A stretch of DNA of 11,436 nucleotides. It comes from an uncultured Oscillospiraceae bacterium (GTDB lineage: Bacteria > Bacillota > Clostridia > Oscillospirales > Oscillospiraceae). Positions within the stretch are counted from its first letter, which is position 1. Each line of letters begins with the position of its first letter. The DNA lies in assembly GCA_900752445.1 (NCBI GenBank), contig CAADVN010000055.1, positions 1 to 11,436 on the forward strand. Reading direction: 5' to 3'. Of the stretch, positions 5,583-11,279 are shown piece by piece. The notes beneath the pieces are model-generated. The model saw only the letters and a program-made list of their open reading frames with translations, was not told the origin of the DNA and ran no database searches. The translations under genes and the position numbers were made by a program.

Positions 5583-6769
5583 AGCTGCTTATCTGCAACG
5601 CGGGCAGCACCTCGCTCAAGTTCAGGCTCTACGAGATGCCCCGGGAGCTGGAGCTGCTGGAGGCGAAGATCGAGCGGGTGGGCAGCCCCGACAGCGCCAT
5701 CTACCACTTCAGGAACTGCCGCAGCGGGCACAGGGAGCGGCGCGGCGGGCTGTGCGTGCCCGGCTATGCCGAGGGCATAGGCATGTTCCTCGCCGACGCC
5801 GTGGGCGAGCACGGGGCGCTGGGCTCCCTGGACGAGCTCTGGGCCGTGGGCTTCAAGACCGTGCTGGCCCGGGGCTTTTACGGCACGCACGAGCTCACGG
5901 ATGAGGTGCTCGGGGCCATGCGGGCCTGCCTGACCGCCGCGCCCGCGCACAACGGGCCCTACCTCGAGGCCATAGGCGTCTTCCAGAGGCTGACGCCCGG
6001 CGCGAGGCTCATAGGCGCCTTCGAGACCGACTTCCACCGGAGCATACCGGCAGAGCGCAGCCTCTACGCCCTGCCCTACGACTGGGCCGAGAAATACGGC
6101 ATACGCCGCATGGGCTACCACGGCGCCTCGCACTCCTATGTGGCGGAGACGCTGACGGAGCTCTACGGGGCGACGGGGCGCACCGTGTCCTGCCACCTGG
6201 GCGGCAGCTGCTCCGTCTGCGCCATAGAGGACGGCAAGAGCGTGGACACGAGCTTCGGGCTCTCGCTCCAGACGGGCGTCATGCACTCGAACCGGGCCGG
6301 GGACTTCGACGCCTGCGCCATACCCTGCCTCATGGCCGAGGGCCTGGGCATGGACGAGATACTCGAGGGCGTCTCAAAGCGGGGCGGGCTCTTGGGCATC
6401 TCGGGCGTGTCGGGCGACCTCAGACAGGTCGAGGCCGCGGCGGACGAGGGGAACGCGCGCGCAAGGCTCGCCATAGACATGTTCACGACCTCCATCCTCC
6501 GCTACGTCGGGGCCTTCACGGCGGAGCTCGGCGGGCTGGACAGGCTGGCCTTCACCGGCGGCATAGGCGAGAATTCGGCCAGGGTGAGGGGCGCGGTGTG
6601 CCGGGCCCTGGGCTTCCTGGGCCTGGAGCTCGACGAGACGCGAAACGCCGCCCCGGATACCGGCATACGCGAGATAAGCGCCGCGGGCTCGAGGGTGCAG
6701 GCCCTCGTCATACCCGCAAACGAGGAGCTCGGCGTCGCAAGGCGCTGCTACAGAGCCTGCTTTGAGTAA
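5579..6769 (+). CDS. Acetate-kinase-family (acetate/propionate/butyrate kinase fold) protein with altered substrate pocket
   Basis: A 396-residue protein, the usual length for acetate kinase, which makes acetyl phosphate from acetate and ATP. The ATG at 5579 overlaps the preceding stop (ATGA) and has GGAGGCGGAG upstream, so translation is coupled to the LCP gene; a longer upstream open frame is only overlap. The ASKHA fold is clear: NAGSTSLKF (7-15), APAHN (121-125), FHRSIP (152-157), YHGASHSYV (180-188), HLGG (206-209), GKSVDTS (219-225), NRAGDFD (238-244), FTGGIGENS (325-333) and NEE (381-383). Against characterised AckA, the Arg91 position is Lys93, Asp148 is Glu149, Asn211 is Gly209, and pocket residues Leu122 and Pro232 become Ala123 and Leu230; the second catalytic Arg (Arg239) is kept. 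It may use another carboxylate or be regulatory. The family is certain, the substrate is not, so no gene symbol is assigned. Confidence 0.9.
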   Translation: MKLLICNAGSTSLKFRLYEMPRELELLEAKIERVGSPDSAIYHFRNCRSGHRERRGGLCVPGYAEGIGMFLADAVGEHGALGSLDELWAVGFKTVLARGFYGTHELTDEVLGAMRACLTAAPAHNGPYLEAIGVFQRLTPGARLIGAFETDFHRSIPAERSLYALPYDWAEKYGIRRMGYHGASHSYVAETLTELYGATGRTVSCHLGGSCSVCAIEDGKSVDTSFGLSLQTGVMHSNRAGDFDACAIPCLMAEGLGMDEILEGVSKRGGLLGISGVSGDLRQVEAAADEGNARARLAIDMFTTSILRYVGAFTAELGGLDRLAFTGGIGENSARVRGAVCRALGFLGLELDETRNAAPDTGIREISAAGSRVQALVIPANEELGVARRCYRACFE

Positions 6770-6773
6770 AAAA

Positions 6774-6799
6774 GGCCGGCCTTCACACGAAGGCCGGCC
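6774..6799 (-). terminator. Intrinsic terminator between convergent kinase and unknown gene
   Basis: A perfect 11-bp stem (6774-6784 with 6789-6799) with an ACAC loop. On the minus strand it is followed by a run of seven T, the pattern expected for ending transcription of the 6816-7202 gene. On the plus strand the tract after the stem is only CTTACTT, so termination of the LCP-kinase operon here is probably weaker. Confidence 0.85.
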
Positions 6800-6815
6800 C
6801 TTACTTCGCCGGAGC

Positions 6816-7202
6816 TTATTGCGCCGGGGCGGTGTAGCCCAGCTTCAGGCCCGGGATGCGCAGCTTCAAAAGCTCCTGCGCCTGGTCCACATAGCTCTCG
6901 GTCTCCGTGTAGACCGCCGCGAGCTCGCGGCCCTCGCCGCAGACCACCAGCCTGAAGGTGTTCAGGTCCATCGTGCCGCAGCAGCAGTGGGTCGAGCAGG
7001 CCACGACGCGCGTGAAGGCGTGGTCTATCTGCTCGAAGGGTATGCAGTAGCGCCGCAGCCCGCCGTCGCGGTAAAAGAGCGCCCTGCGCCCGACCCGGAA
7101 CGGGCCCGCCTTCTCCGCGCCCAGATAGTCCTCCGCCAGAGCGATGTCCTCGATCCTCCCGCCCTCGGGAGTGTAGAGCTTTATGTTCTTCGCCTCTGCC
7201 AT
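6816..7202 (-). CDS. Cys-rich protein of unknown function, possibly Fur-regulated
   Basis: A 128-residue soluble protein with no signal peptide or membrane segment. The ATG at 7202 follows a strong AAGGAGG with 7-nt spacing. I do not recognise a named family. The middle part, FRVGRRALFYRDGGLRRYCI (35-54) followed by PFEQIDHAF, looks like the strand-rich start of a PH-like or GRAM-like domain, and the end (101-122) is helical, but this is pattern impression only. Cys53, Cys69, Cys73, Cys74, Cys75 and Cys88, with His72, form a notable cluster (CSTHCCCG at 69-76) that could bind metal or an Fe-S cluster. A site resembling a Fur box lies in the 5' leader, so a role in iron or metal handling is a reasonable guess. 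It is a single-gene unit with its own promoter and terminator, divergent from the GtrA gene. Confidence 0.7.
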   Translation of the reverse strand: MAEAKNIKLYTPEGGRIEDIALAEDYLGAEKAGPFRVGRRALFYRDGGLRRYCIPFEQIDHAFTRVVACSTHCCCGTMDLNTFRLVVCGEGRELAAVYTETESYVDQAQELLKLRIPGLKLGYTAPAQ

Positions 7203-7218
7203 TTGGCCGCCTCCTTAA

Positions 7219-7233
7219 CGATAATAATTCTCA
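7219..7233 (-). promoter_or_regulatory. Fur-box-like operator
   Basis: The minus strand reads TGAGAATTATTATCG, matching 12 of the 14 defined positions of the Fur 7-1-7 consensus TGATAAT-N-ATTATCA. It lies downstream of the -10 box (7253-7258) and upstream of the ribosome binding site of the Cys-rich gene, where a bound repressor would block transcription. Confidence 0.55.
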
Positions 7234-7252
7234 TTACTATTTTTCTACCTGG

Positions 7253-7281
7253 AATATAACACAGTCCCGGGAAGTTTGCAA
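7253..7281 (-). promoter_or_regulatory. Promoter of the Cys-rich unknown gene
   Basis: On the minus strand TTGCAA (7281-7276), a 17-nt spacer ending in TGT (extended -10) and TATATT (7258-7253). The start is near 7246, which places the Fur-like site at roughly +14 to +28. Confidence 0.65.
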
Positions 7282-7289
7282 GAGGGAAG

Positions 7290-7317
7290 TTGTATTTTTT
7301 TTAAAAAGTGTTATACT
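7290..7317 (+). promoter_or_regulatory. Promoter of the gtrA-like gene
   Basis: TTGTAT (7290-7295), a 16-nt spacer ending in TGT and TATACT (7312-7317). The start would be near 7324. It is back to back with the promoter of the Cys-rich gene; the two -35 boxes are 8 bp apart. Confidence 0.55.
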
Positions 7318-7362
7318 GGCTTGGCCGGCAGCAGTTCCCGGCGGTTTTTGGAGGTCATGGTC

Positions 7363-7812
7363 TTGAAGAAACTCATACTCTCGTTTTTTGACAAGAAGTT
7401 TTTGAAGTTCTGCCTTGTGGGCGCGGCGAACACGCTGGTGGGCTCGGGGCTGATGTTCGTGCTGTACAACCTGTGCAACTGCTCGTACAATTTCTCGACG
7501 GTGATGAACTATGTCGTGGGCAGCATACTGAGCTATTTTCTGAACCGGTATTTCACCTTTGAGGTGAAGGAGCGCAGCATAAAGCAGGTGCTGAGGTTTG
7601 CGGTGAACATAGCGGTGTGCTGGTTTTTGGCCTACAAGCTGGCCAAGCCGCTGGTGGTGCTGGCGCTGGCGGGGCAGACGCAGAAGGTGCAGGACAACGC
7701 GGCGATGCTGGTGGGCATGGTGGTGTTCACGGGCCTGAACTATATAGGGCAGAGGTTCTTCGCCTTTGCGAAAAAAGAGGGAAAACCCCTTGACAAAGAG
7801 GGGAAAAGCTGA
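7363..7812 (+). CDS. GtrA-family membrane protein
   Basis: A 149-residue protein with four predicted transmembrane helices (about 13-38, 44-63, 76-101 and 112-134) and a basic C-terminal tail. The opening KFLKFCLVGAANTLVGSG and the helix 2 end SYFLNRYFTF are signatures of the GtrA family. GtrA-like proteins are linked to moving lipid-linked sugars across the membrane for O-antigen, teichoic acid or other wall glycosylation; some members only partner a glycosyltransferase, and none is adjacent here. The TTG at 7363 is preferred because GGAGG (7350-7354) is 8 nt upstream; the ATG at 7357 would leave only 2 nt. The 3' end carries the promoter of the rplJ leader. Family assignment is firm, the transported substrate is unknown. 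Confidence 0.88.
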   Translation: MKKLILSFFDKKFLKFCLVGAANTLVGSGLMFVLYNLCNCSYNFSTVMNYVVGSILSYFLNRYFTFEVKERSIKQVLRFAVNIAVCWFLAYKLAKPLVVLALAGQTQKVQDNAAMLVGMVVFTGLNYIGQRFFAFAKKEGKPLDKEGKS

Positions 7813-7818
7813 TAAATT
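7790..7818 (+). promoter_or_regulatory. rplJL promoter inside the 3' end of gtrA
   Basis: A consensus TTGACA (7790-7795) is followed after 17 nt by TAAATT (7813-7818, 4 of 6). The -35 box lies within gtrA codons for Pro-Leu-Asp-Lys and the -10 box begins right after the stop. Transcription would start near 7825, just before the L10 leader. Confidence 0.6.
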
Positions 7819-7824
7819 ACTATG

Positions 7825-8007
7825 GCGCTCCAAAGACAGCAGGCGGCGAGGACAGGGGGCGGAAGCGGACAGGCCCGGGCGTGAGCCGGGGCGGCGGACG
7901 CGGAAGCTTTGTTGTCCGGGCGGAAGACCTGCCGAGGACGGCATCAGTATGTTTACTATTGATCGCTATTCATCCTCCGTGTCTTTATGACGCGGAGGTT
8001 TATTTTT
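7825..8007 (+). ncRNA. Ribosomal protein L10 leader with terminator (cis-regulatory RNA)
   Basis: The leader upstream of rplJ carries the hallmarks of the Bacillota L10 leader (Rfam L10_leader type): AAAGACAGCAGG at 7832-7843 and CCTGCCGAGG at 7928-7937, whose GCAGG/CCTGC ends pair to close the structure. Inside, GGACA (7867-7871) can pair with TGTCC (7913-7917), and a GC-rich hairpin lies around 7873-7890. The leader ends in a terminator at 7974-8007. In known cases L10 with L7/L12 binds the RNA and lowers expression of its own operon. The 5' boundary is estimated from the promoter. Confidence 0.85.
7974..8007 (+). terminator. Attenuator terminator of the L10 leader
   Basis: A 10-bp stem (7974-7983 with 7989-7998, one G-T pair), a TTTAT loop and TTTATTTTT at 7999-8007. 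It stands 35 nt before the rplJ start, so readthrough is needed for expression; this is the expected site of feedback by L10. Confidence 0.88.
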
Positions 8008-8042
8008 GGGCGCGACGAAACTTCCGGAGGTGAAGAAGGAAA

Positions 8043-8594
8043 ATGCCGAATGCAAGAGTTCTCAGCGAGAAGCAGGCGATAGTCGAGGAGCTGACGAAGC
8101 GTCTGAGCTCCGCGAGCGCGGGTGTGTTCGTGGACTACAGGGGCATCACGGTCGCCGAGGATACGCAGCTTCGCCGTGAGCTGGCGCAGAACGCCGTGCA
8201 GTACAGCGTCGTGAAGAACACTCTCACGAAGTTTGCGGTGGACAAGGTCGGTCTGGAGGGGCTCGATCCCATCCTGAACGGCACGACGTCCATGGCGACG
8301 AGCGAGGGCGATCCGATAGCGCCGATACGCATCATCAGCGAGTATTCCAAGAAGATGGGCGACAGGTTCAACATCAAGGCCGCGTTCATGGACGGGAAGA
8401 TACTGGATGCGCAGGCGATAGAGGAGATCGCGGCCCTGCCGTCGAAGGACGCGCTGTATGCGAAGGTGCTTGGCACCATGCTCGCGCCCATCACCAGCCT
8501 GGCCGTCGTACTGGGCCAGATAGTCGAGAAGTCCGGCGGCTCTGTGGAGTCCAAGGACGAGAGCGCGGAGGCCGAGGCCCCCGCCGCCGAGTGA
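8043..8594 (+). CDS. rplJ: 50S ribosomal protein L10
   Basis: A 183-residue protein matching L10 throughout. The N-terminal domain binds 23S rRNA: EKQAIVEELTKRLSSASAGV (9-28) with VDYRGITVAEDTQLRREL following, then the VVKNTLTKFAV segment. The C-terminal helix (about 145-170) holds the L7/L12 dimers and ends in an acidic Glu/Ala tail. The ATG at 8043 has GGAGGTG (8025-8031) and a closer AAGAAGG upstream. It is the first gene of the rplJ-rplL unit, controlled by the L10 leader just upstream. Ile codons are a mix of AUC and AUA. Upstream is gtrA rather than the usual rplK-rplA. Confidence 0.98.
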   Translation: MPNARVLSEKQAIVEELTKRLSSASAGVFVDYRGITVAEDTQLRRELAQNAVQYSVVKNTLTKFAVDKVGLEGLDPILNGTTSMATSEGDPIAPIRIISEYSKKMGDRFNIKAAFMDGKILDAQAIEEIAALPSKDALYAKVLGTMLAPITSLAVVLGQIVEKSGGSVESKDESAEAEAPAAE

Positions 8595-8636
8595 TAAGAC
8601 TCGGGCAACGAAAATAATTATCAGGAGGAAAAAATA

Positions 8637-9014
8637 ATGGCCAGCGAAAAAGTCACTGCCATGATCGAGGAGATCAAGGCTCTCACCGTTCTCGAGCTCG
8701 CGGAGCTCGTACATGAGCTTGAGGATACCTTTGGCGTATCCGCCGCCGCTGTTGCGGCCCCTGCCGCCGGCGCCGCCGCCGCTGCCCCGGCCGCCGAGGA
8801 GAAGACCGAGTTCGACGTCATCATGAAGAGCTTCGGCGCCGAGAAGATCAAGGTCATCAAGGAAGTCCGCGCCATCACCGGCCTGGGCCTCGCCGAGGCG
8901 AAGGCTCTCGTCGAGAAGGTCCCCGCGAAGATCAAGGAGCAGGTCTCCAAGGACGACGCCGAGGCCCTCAAGAAGCAGCTCGAGGCCGTCGGCGCCGAGG
9001 TCGAGCTCGCCTGA
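8637..9014 (+). CDS. rplL: 50S ribosomal protein L7/L12
   Basis: A 125-residue protein with the standard plan: an N-terminal dimerisation domain (1-35, MIEEIKALTVLELAELVHEL at 9-28), an Ala/Pro-rich flexible hinge (about 36-55), and a C-terminal factor-binding domain (56-125) with FDVIMKSFGAEKIKVIKEVR and TGLGLAEAKALVEKVP. It forms the stalk that recruits translation GTPases and sits as dimers on L10. The ATG at 8637 follows AGGAGG (8622-8627), and the gap from rplJ is 42 bp. All seven Ile codons are AUC, unlike the AUA-rich genes nearby, as expected for very high expression. A strong terminator follows directly, and rpoB is not downstream. Confidence 0.98.
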   Translation: MASEKVTAMIEEIKALTVLELAELVHELEDTFGVSAAAVAAPAAGAAAAAPAAEEKTEFDVIMKSFGAEKIKVIKEVRAITGLGLAEAKALVEKVPAKIKEQVSKDDAEALKKQLEAVGAEVELA

Positions 9015-9035
9015 GCGCAGAAAAACAAGGAAGAC

Positions 9036-9070
9036 ATCCCCCGGCCCCATTCGGGCCGGGGGATATTTTT
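9036..9070 (+). terminator. Intrinsic terminator after rplL
   Basis: A perfect 12-bp GC-rich stem (9036-9047 with 9053-9064), a CATTC loop and TTTTT at 9066-9070. It ends the rplJL transcript and insulates it from the downstream apgM-ispE pair. Confidence 0.95.
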
Positions 9071-9085
9071 CTCCGCAGAGCGCTG

Positions 9086-9114
9086 TTGCCTGCGGAGCGG
9101 AAATGAGTTATACT
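9086..9114 (+). promoter_or_regulatory. Promoter of the apgM-ispE operon
   Basis: TTGCCT (9086-9091), a 17-nt spacer and TATACT (9109-9114). Transcription would begin near 9121, giving a short leader that contains GGGAGG (9133-9138). Confidence 0.65.
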
Positions 9115-9146
9115 ACCCTCAAATATGTTTGTGGGAGGAAGAGCGT

Positions 9147-10382
9147 GTGAAATACGTCCTCATAATAGGCGACGGCATGGCCGACGACCCGCTGGAGGAG
9201 CTCGGGGGCAGGACCCCGCTCGAGGTATGCGGGAAGCCCTTTTTCGACGAGCTGTGCAAAAAGGGCGAGCTGGGTCTCGTGCTGACGATACCCGAGGGCT
9301 TCCCGCCGGGGAGCGACACGGCCATCATGGGCATCTTCGGCTGCGACCCGAGGCGGTACTTTTCCGGGCGCGCTCCGCTGGAGCTCGCCGCCTCTGGCGG
9401 GACCATGCCCGAGGGCGGGGCCGCCTACCGCTGCAATATGGTGAACCTGGGCGGGGACCCCGCGGGGCCCTTTGAGGAGCGCGTCATGGTCTCGCACAGC
9501 GCGGGCTCCATAGAGGGCGAGGAGTCGGACGAGCTCGTGACCTGGCTCTTTGCCCAGCCGGAATTCGCCGCGCTCGCCGGGGCGGCGGGCCTCACGGTGC
9601 GGCCCGGCTCGAGCTTCCGGCACCTCGCCGTGCAGGAGCACGCGGACATAGAGGGCATAGAGCTCGCGCCGCCGCACGACCACCTGGGCGAGAAGATAGG
9701 CGCGCTGCTGCCCCGGGGCTGCGAGAACGCGAAGATGCTGCTCGCGCTCATGCGCAAGGCGGCCCAGCTCCTGCCGGAGCACCCCGTGAACAAGAAGCGC
9801 GAGGCTGAGGGCAAGCTGCCCGCCAACTGCATCTGGTTCTGGGCCGAGGGCAAGGGCGCGAAGCTGCCGGACTTCGTCGAACACTTCGGCGCGGACGGCG
9901 GCGTCATCTCCGCCGTGCCGCTCTGCCACGGCATCGCCCGGCTCGTGGGGCTCGAGGCGATAAGCGTCCCGACGGCCACGGGCGAGTGGGACACGGACTA
10001 CGAGGCGAAGACCGAGGCCGCGCTCGCGGTGCTCGAGGGGCACGACTTCGCCGCCATACACCTCGAGGGCCCGGACGAGGCCACGCACAACCACGACCTG
10101 GAGCACAAGATCTACAGCGTGGAGTGCCTGTCCGAGCGCGTGGCGAAGCCCCTGTGCGCGGCGCTGCGGGCAAGGGGCGAGGACTTCCGGCTGCTCATCC
10201 TCTCGGACCACCGGACCTTCATGAAAAACGGCGCGCACGGCGCGACGCCCGTGCCGTACATGCTCTACGACAGCCGCGAGCGGGAGCCGGGCTCGGGCCT
10301 GGGCTACACGGAGAAGAACGGCGAGGCCGGGCCCTTCCTCACGAGCGGCACGGAGCTCATGCCGAGGCTCTTCGGGCTGTGA
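9147..10382 (+). CDS. apgM: Cofactor-independent phosphoglycerate mutase, archaeal (ApgM) type
   Basis: A 411-residue alkaline-phosphatase-superfamily enzyme of the archaeal-type iPGM family, which interconverts 3- and 2-phosphoglycerate with two metal ions. Visible active-site elements are GDG with Asp9, the nucleophile loop PPGSDTAIMG with Ser56-Asp57, DEATHNHD with Asp310 and His314, LSDH with Asp354-His355, and AHGATPVPYML with His364. Family signatures also include FWAEGKG (231-237) and VPTATGEWDTDYEAK (274-288). The GTG at 9147 follows GGGAGG (9133-9138) by 8 nt; an in-frame TTG at 9129 lies before that site. It overlaps ispE by 4 bp (GTGA), indicating coupled translation. Some bacterial relatives have been proposed as substitute homoserine kinases, so the substrate is not settled from sequence alone. 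Confidence 0.9.
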   Translation: MKYVLIIGDGMADDPLEELGGRTPLEVCGKPFFDELCKKGELGLVLTIPEGFPPGSDTAIMGIFGCDPRRYFSGRAPLELAASGGTMPEGGAAYRCNMVNLGGDPAGPFEERVMVSHSAGSIEGEESDELVTWLFAQPEFAALAGAAGLTVRPGSSFRHLAVQEHADIEGIELAPPHDHLGEKIGALLPRGCENAKMLLALMRKAAQLLPEHPVNKKREAEGKLPANCIWFWAEGKGAKLPDFVEHFGADGGVISAVPLCHGIARLVGLEAISVPTATGEWDTDYEAKTEAALAVLEGHDFAAIHLEGPDEATHNHDLEHKIYSVECLSERVAKPLCAALRARGEDFRLLILSDHRTFMKNGAHGATPVPYMLYDSREREPGSGLGYTEKNGEAGPFLTSGTELMPRLFGL

Positions 10383-11236
10383 GCGGGCTCGTGACGCAGG
10401 CGCGGGCGAAGCTGAACCTCTCGCTGGACGTGCTGGGCCGGCGCGGGGACGGCTACCATGAGCTGCGCATGGTGATGCAGGAGGCGGAGCTCTCGGACGA
10501 GGTGTACGTGGAGCTGCGCGAGCCCGGCTTCTTCCGCGCGGAGACGAACAGGAGCTATATCCCGACGGACGAGCGGAACGTGGCGGTGAAGGCCGCGCGG
10601 GCCTTTTTCGAGCTGGCGGGTCTGGAGAGCGGCGCGTATATAGTGATAACGAAGCGGATACCGGTGTGCGCGGGGCTGGGCGGCGGGTCTGCGGACGCGG
10701 CGGCGGTCATCCGCGCGCTGAGCGAGCTGACGGGCAGGCCGCTGGACGAGGCGGGGCTGTACCGCGCGGCGGAGCGCGCGGGCTCGGACGTGCCCTTCTG
10801 CCTCATGGGCGGCACGGCGCTGGCCGAGGGCCGGGGCGAGCGGCTGACGCCGCTGCCGGAGCTGCCGGAGCTGCCGGTGGTCATCTGCATGCCGTATTTC
10901 ACCTGCTCGACGCCGGAGCTCTTCACGCGGCTGGACAGCCTGCGCACGCGCTGCCGCCCGGACACGGCGGGCCTCGTCGCGGCGCTGGGCTCGGGCGACG
11001 TGGCGGGCGTGGCGCGGCGGATGTACAACGTCTTCGAGGACGCGCTGGAGCGGCGCCCGGCCCAGGCCGTGGGCGAGATAAAGCGCCTGCTGCTGGAAAA
11101 CGGCGCGCTCGGCGCCGTCATGAGCGGCTCGGGCTCCGCGGTCTACGGGCTCTTTGCGGATGAGGAGCGCGCCGCGGCCGCCGCCGCGGCCGCACGTGAG
11201 CTCTGCCGCGAGGTGTTCCTCACGCGCACGGCATGA
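10379..11236 (+). CDS. ispE: 4-diphosphocytidyl-2-C-methyl-D-erythritol kinase
   Basis: A 285-residue GHMP kinase of the non-mevalonate (MEP) isoprenoid pathway; it phosphorylates CDP-ME with ATP in the cytoplasm. Motifs match IspE: ARAKLNLSLDVLGRRGDGYH (8-27) with Lys11, the ATP-binding PVCAGLGGGSADAAA (95-109), SDVPFCLMGG (136-145) with catalytic Asp137, and SGSGSAVYGLF (249-259) near the C-terminus. A nine-Ala tract interrupted by Arg lies at about 264-273. The GTG at 10379 overlaps the apgM stop as GTGA and is preferred for coupling; the in-frame GTG at 10391 would also keep every motif and has no better ribosome binding site. Its length is typical. A terminator follows directly. Confidence 0.95.
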   Translation: MSGLVTQARAKLNLSLDVLGRRGDGYHELRMVMQEAELSDEVYVELREPGFFRAETNRSYIPTDERNVAVKAARAFFELAGLESGAYIVITKRIPVCAGLGGGSADAAAVIRALSELTGRPLDEAGLYRAAERAGSDVPFCLMGGTALAEGRGERLTPLPELPELPVVICMPYFTCSTPELFTRLDSLRTRCRPDTAGLVAALGSGDVAGVARRMYNVFEDALERRPAQAVGEIKRLLLENGALGAVMSGSGSAVYGLFADEERAAAAAAAARELCREVFLTRTA

Positions 11237-11268
11237 AAAAACTCCCCGCCCTCGGGCGGGGAGTTTTT
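11237..11268. terminator. Bidirectional intrinsic terminator between convergent genes
   Basis: AAAAACTCCCCGCC (11237-11250) pairs with GGCGGGGAGTTTTT (11255-11268) around CTCG. The A-run and T-run on the two sides make it work in both directions, ending ispE and the minus-strand gene at 11280. Confidence 0.92.
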
Positions 11269-11279
11269 GCTGTTTTCGC

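Noticed and set aside
9986..10378. Upstream extension of the ispE frame inside apgM
   Set aside because: It is an out-of-frame shadow of apgM; IspE homology begins at about AKLNL just after 10379.
11165..11195. GCCGCGGCC-type palindromic repeat near the end of ispE as a regulatory element
   Set aside because: It encodes the Ala tract of IspE and is explained by GC-rich Ala codons; no promoter or site is associated with it.
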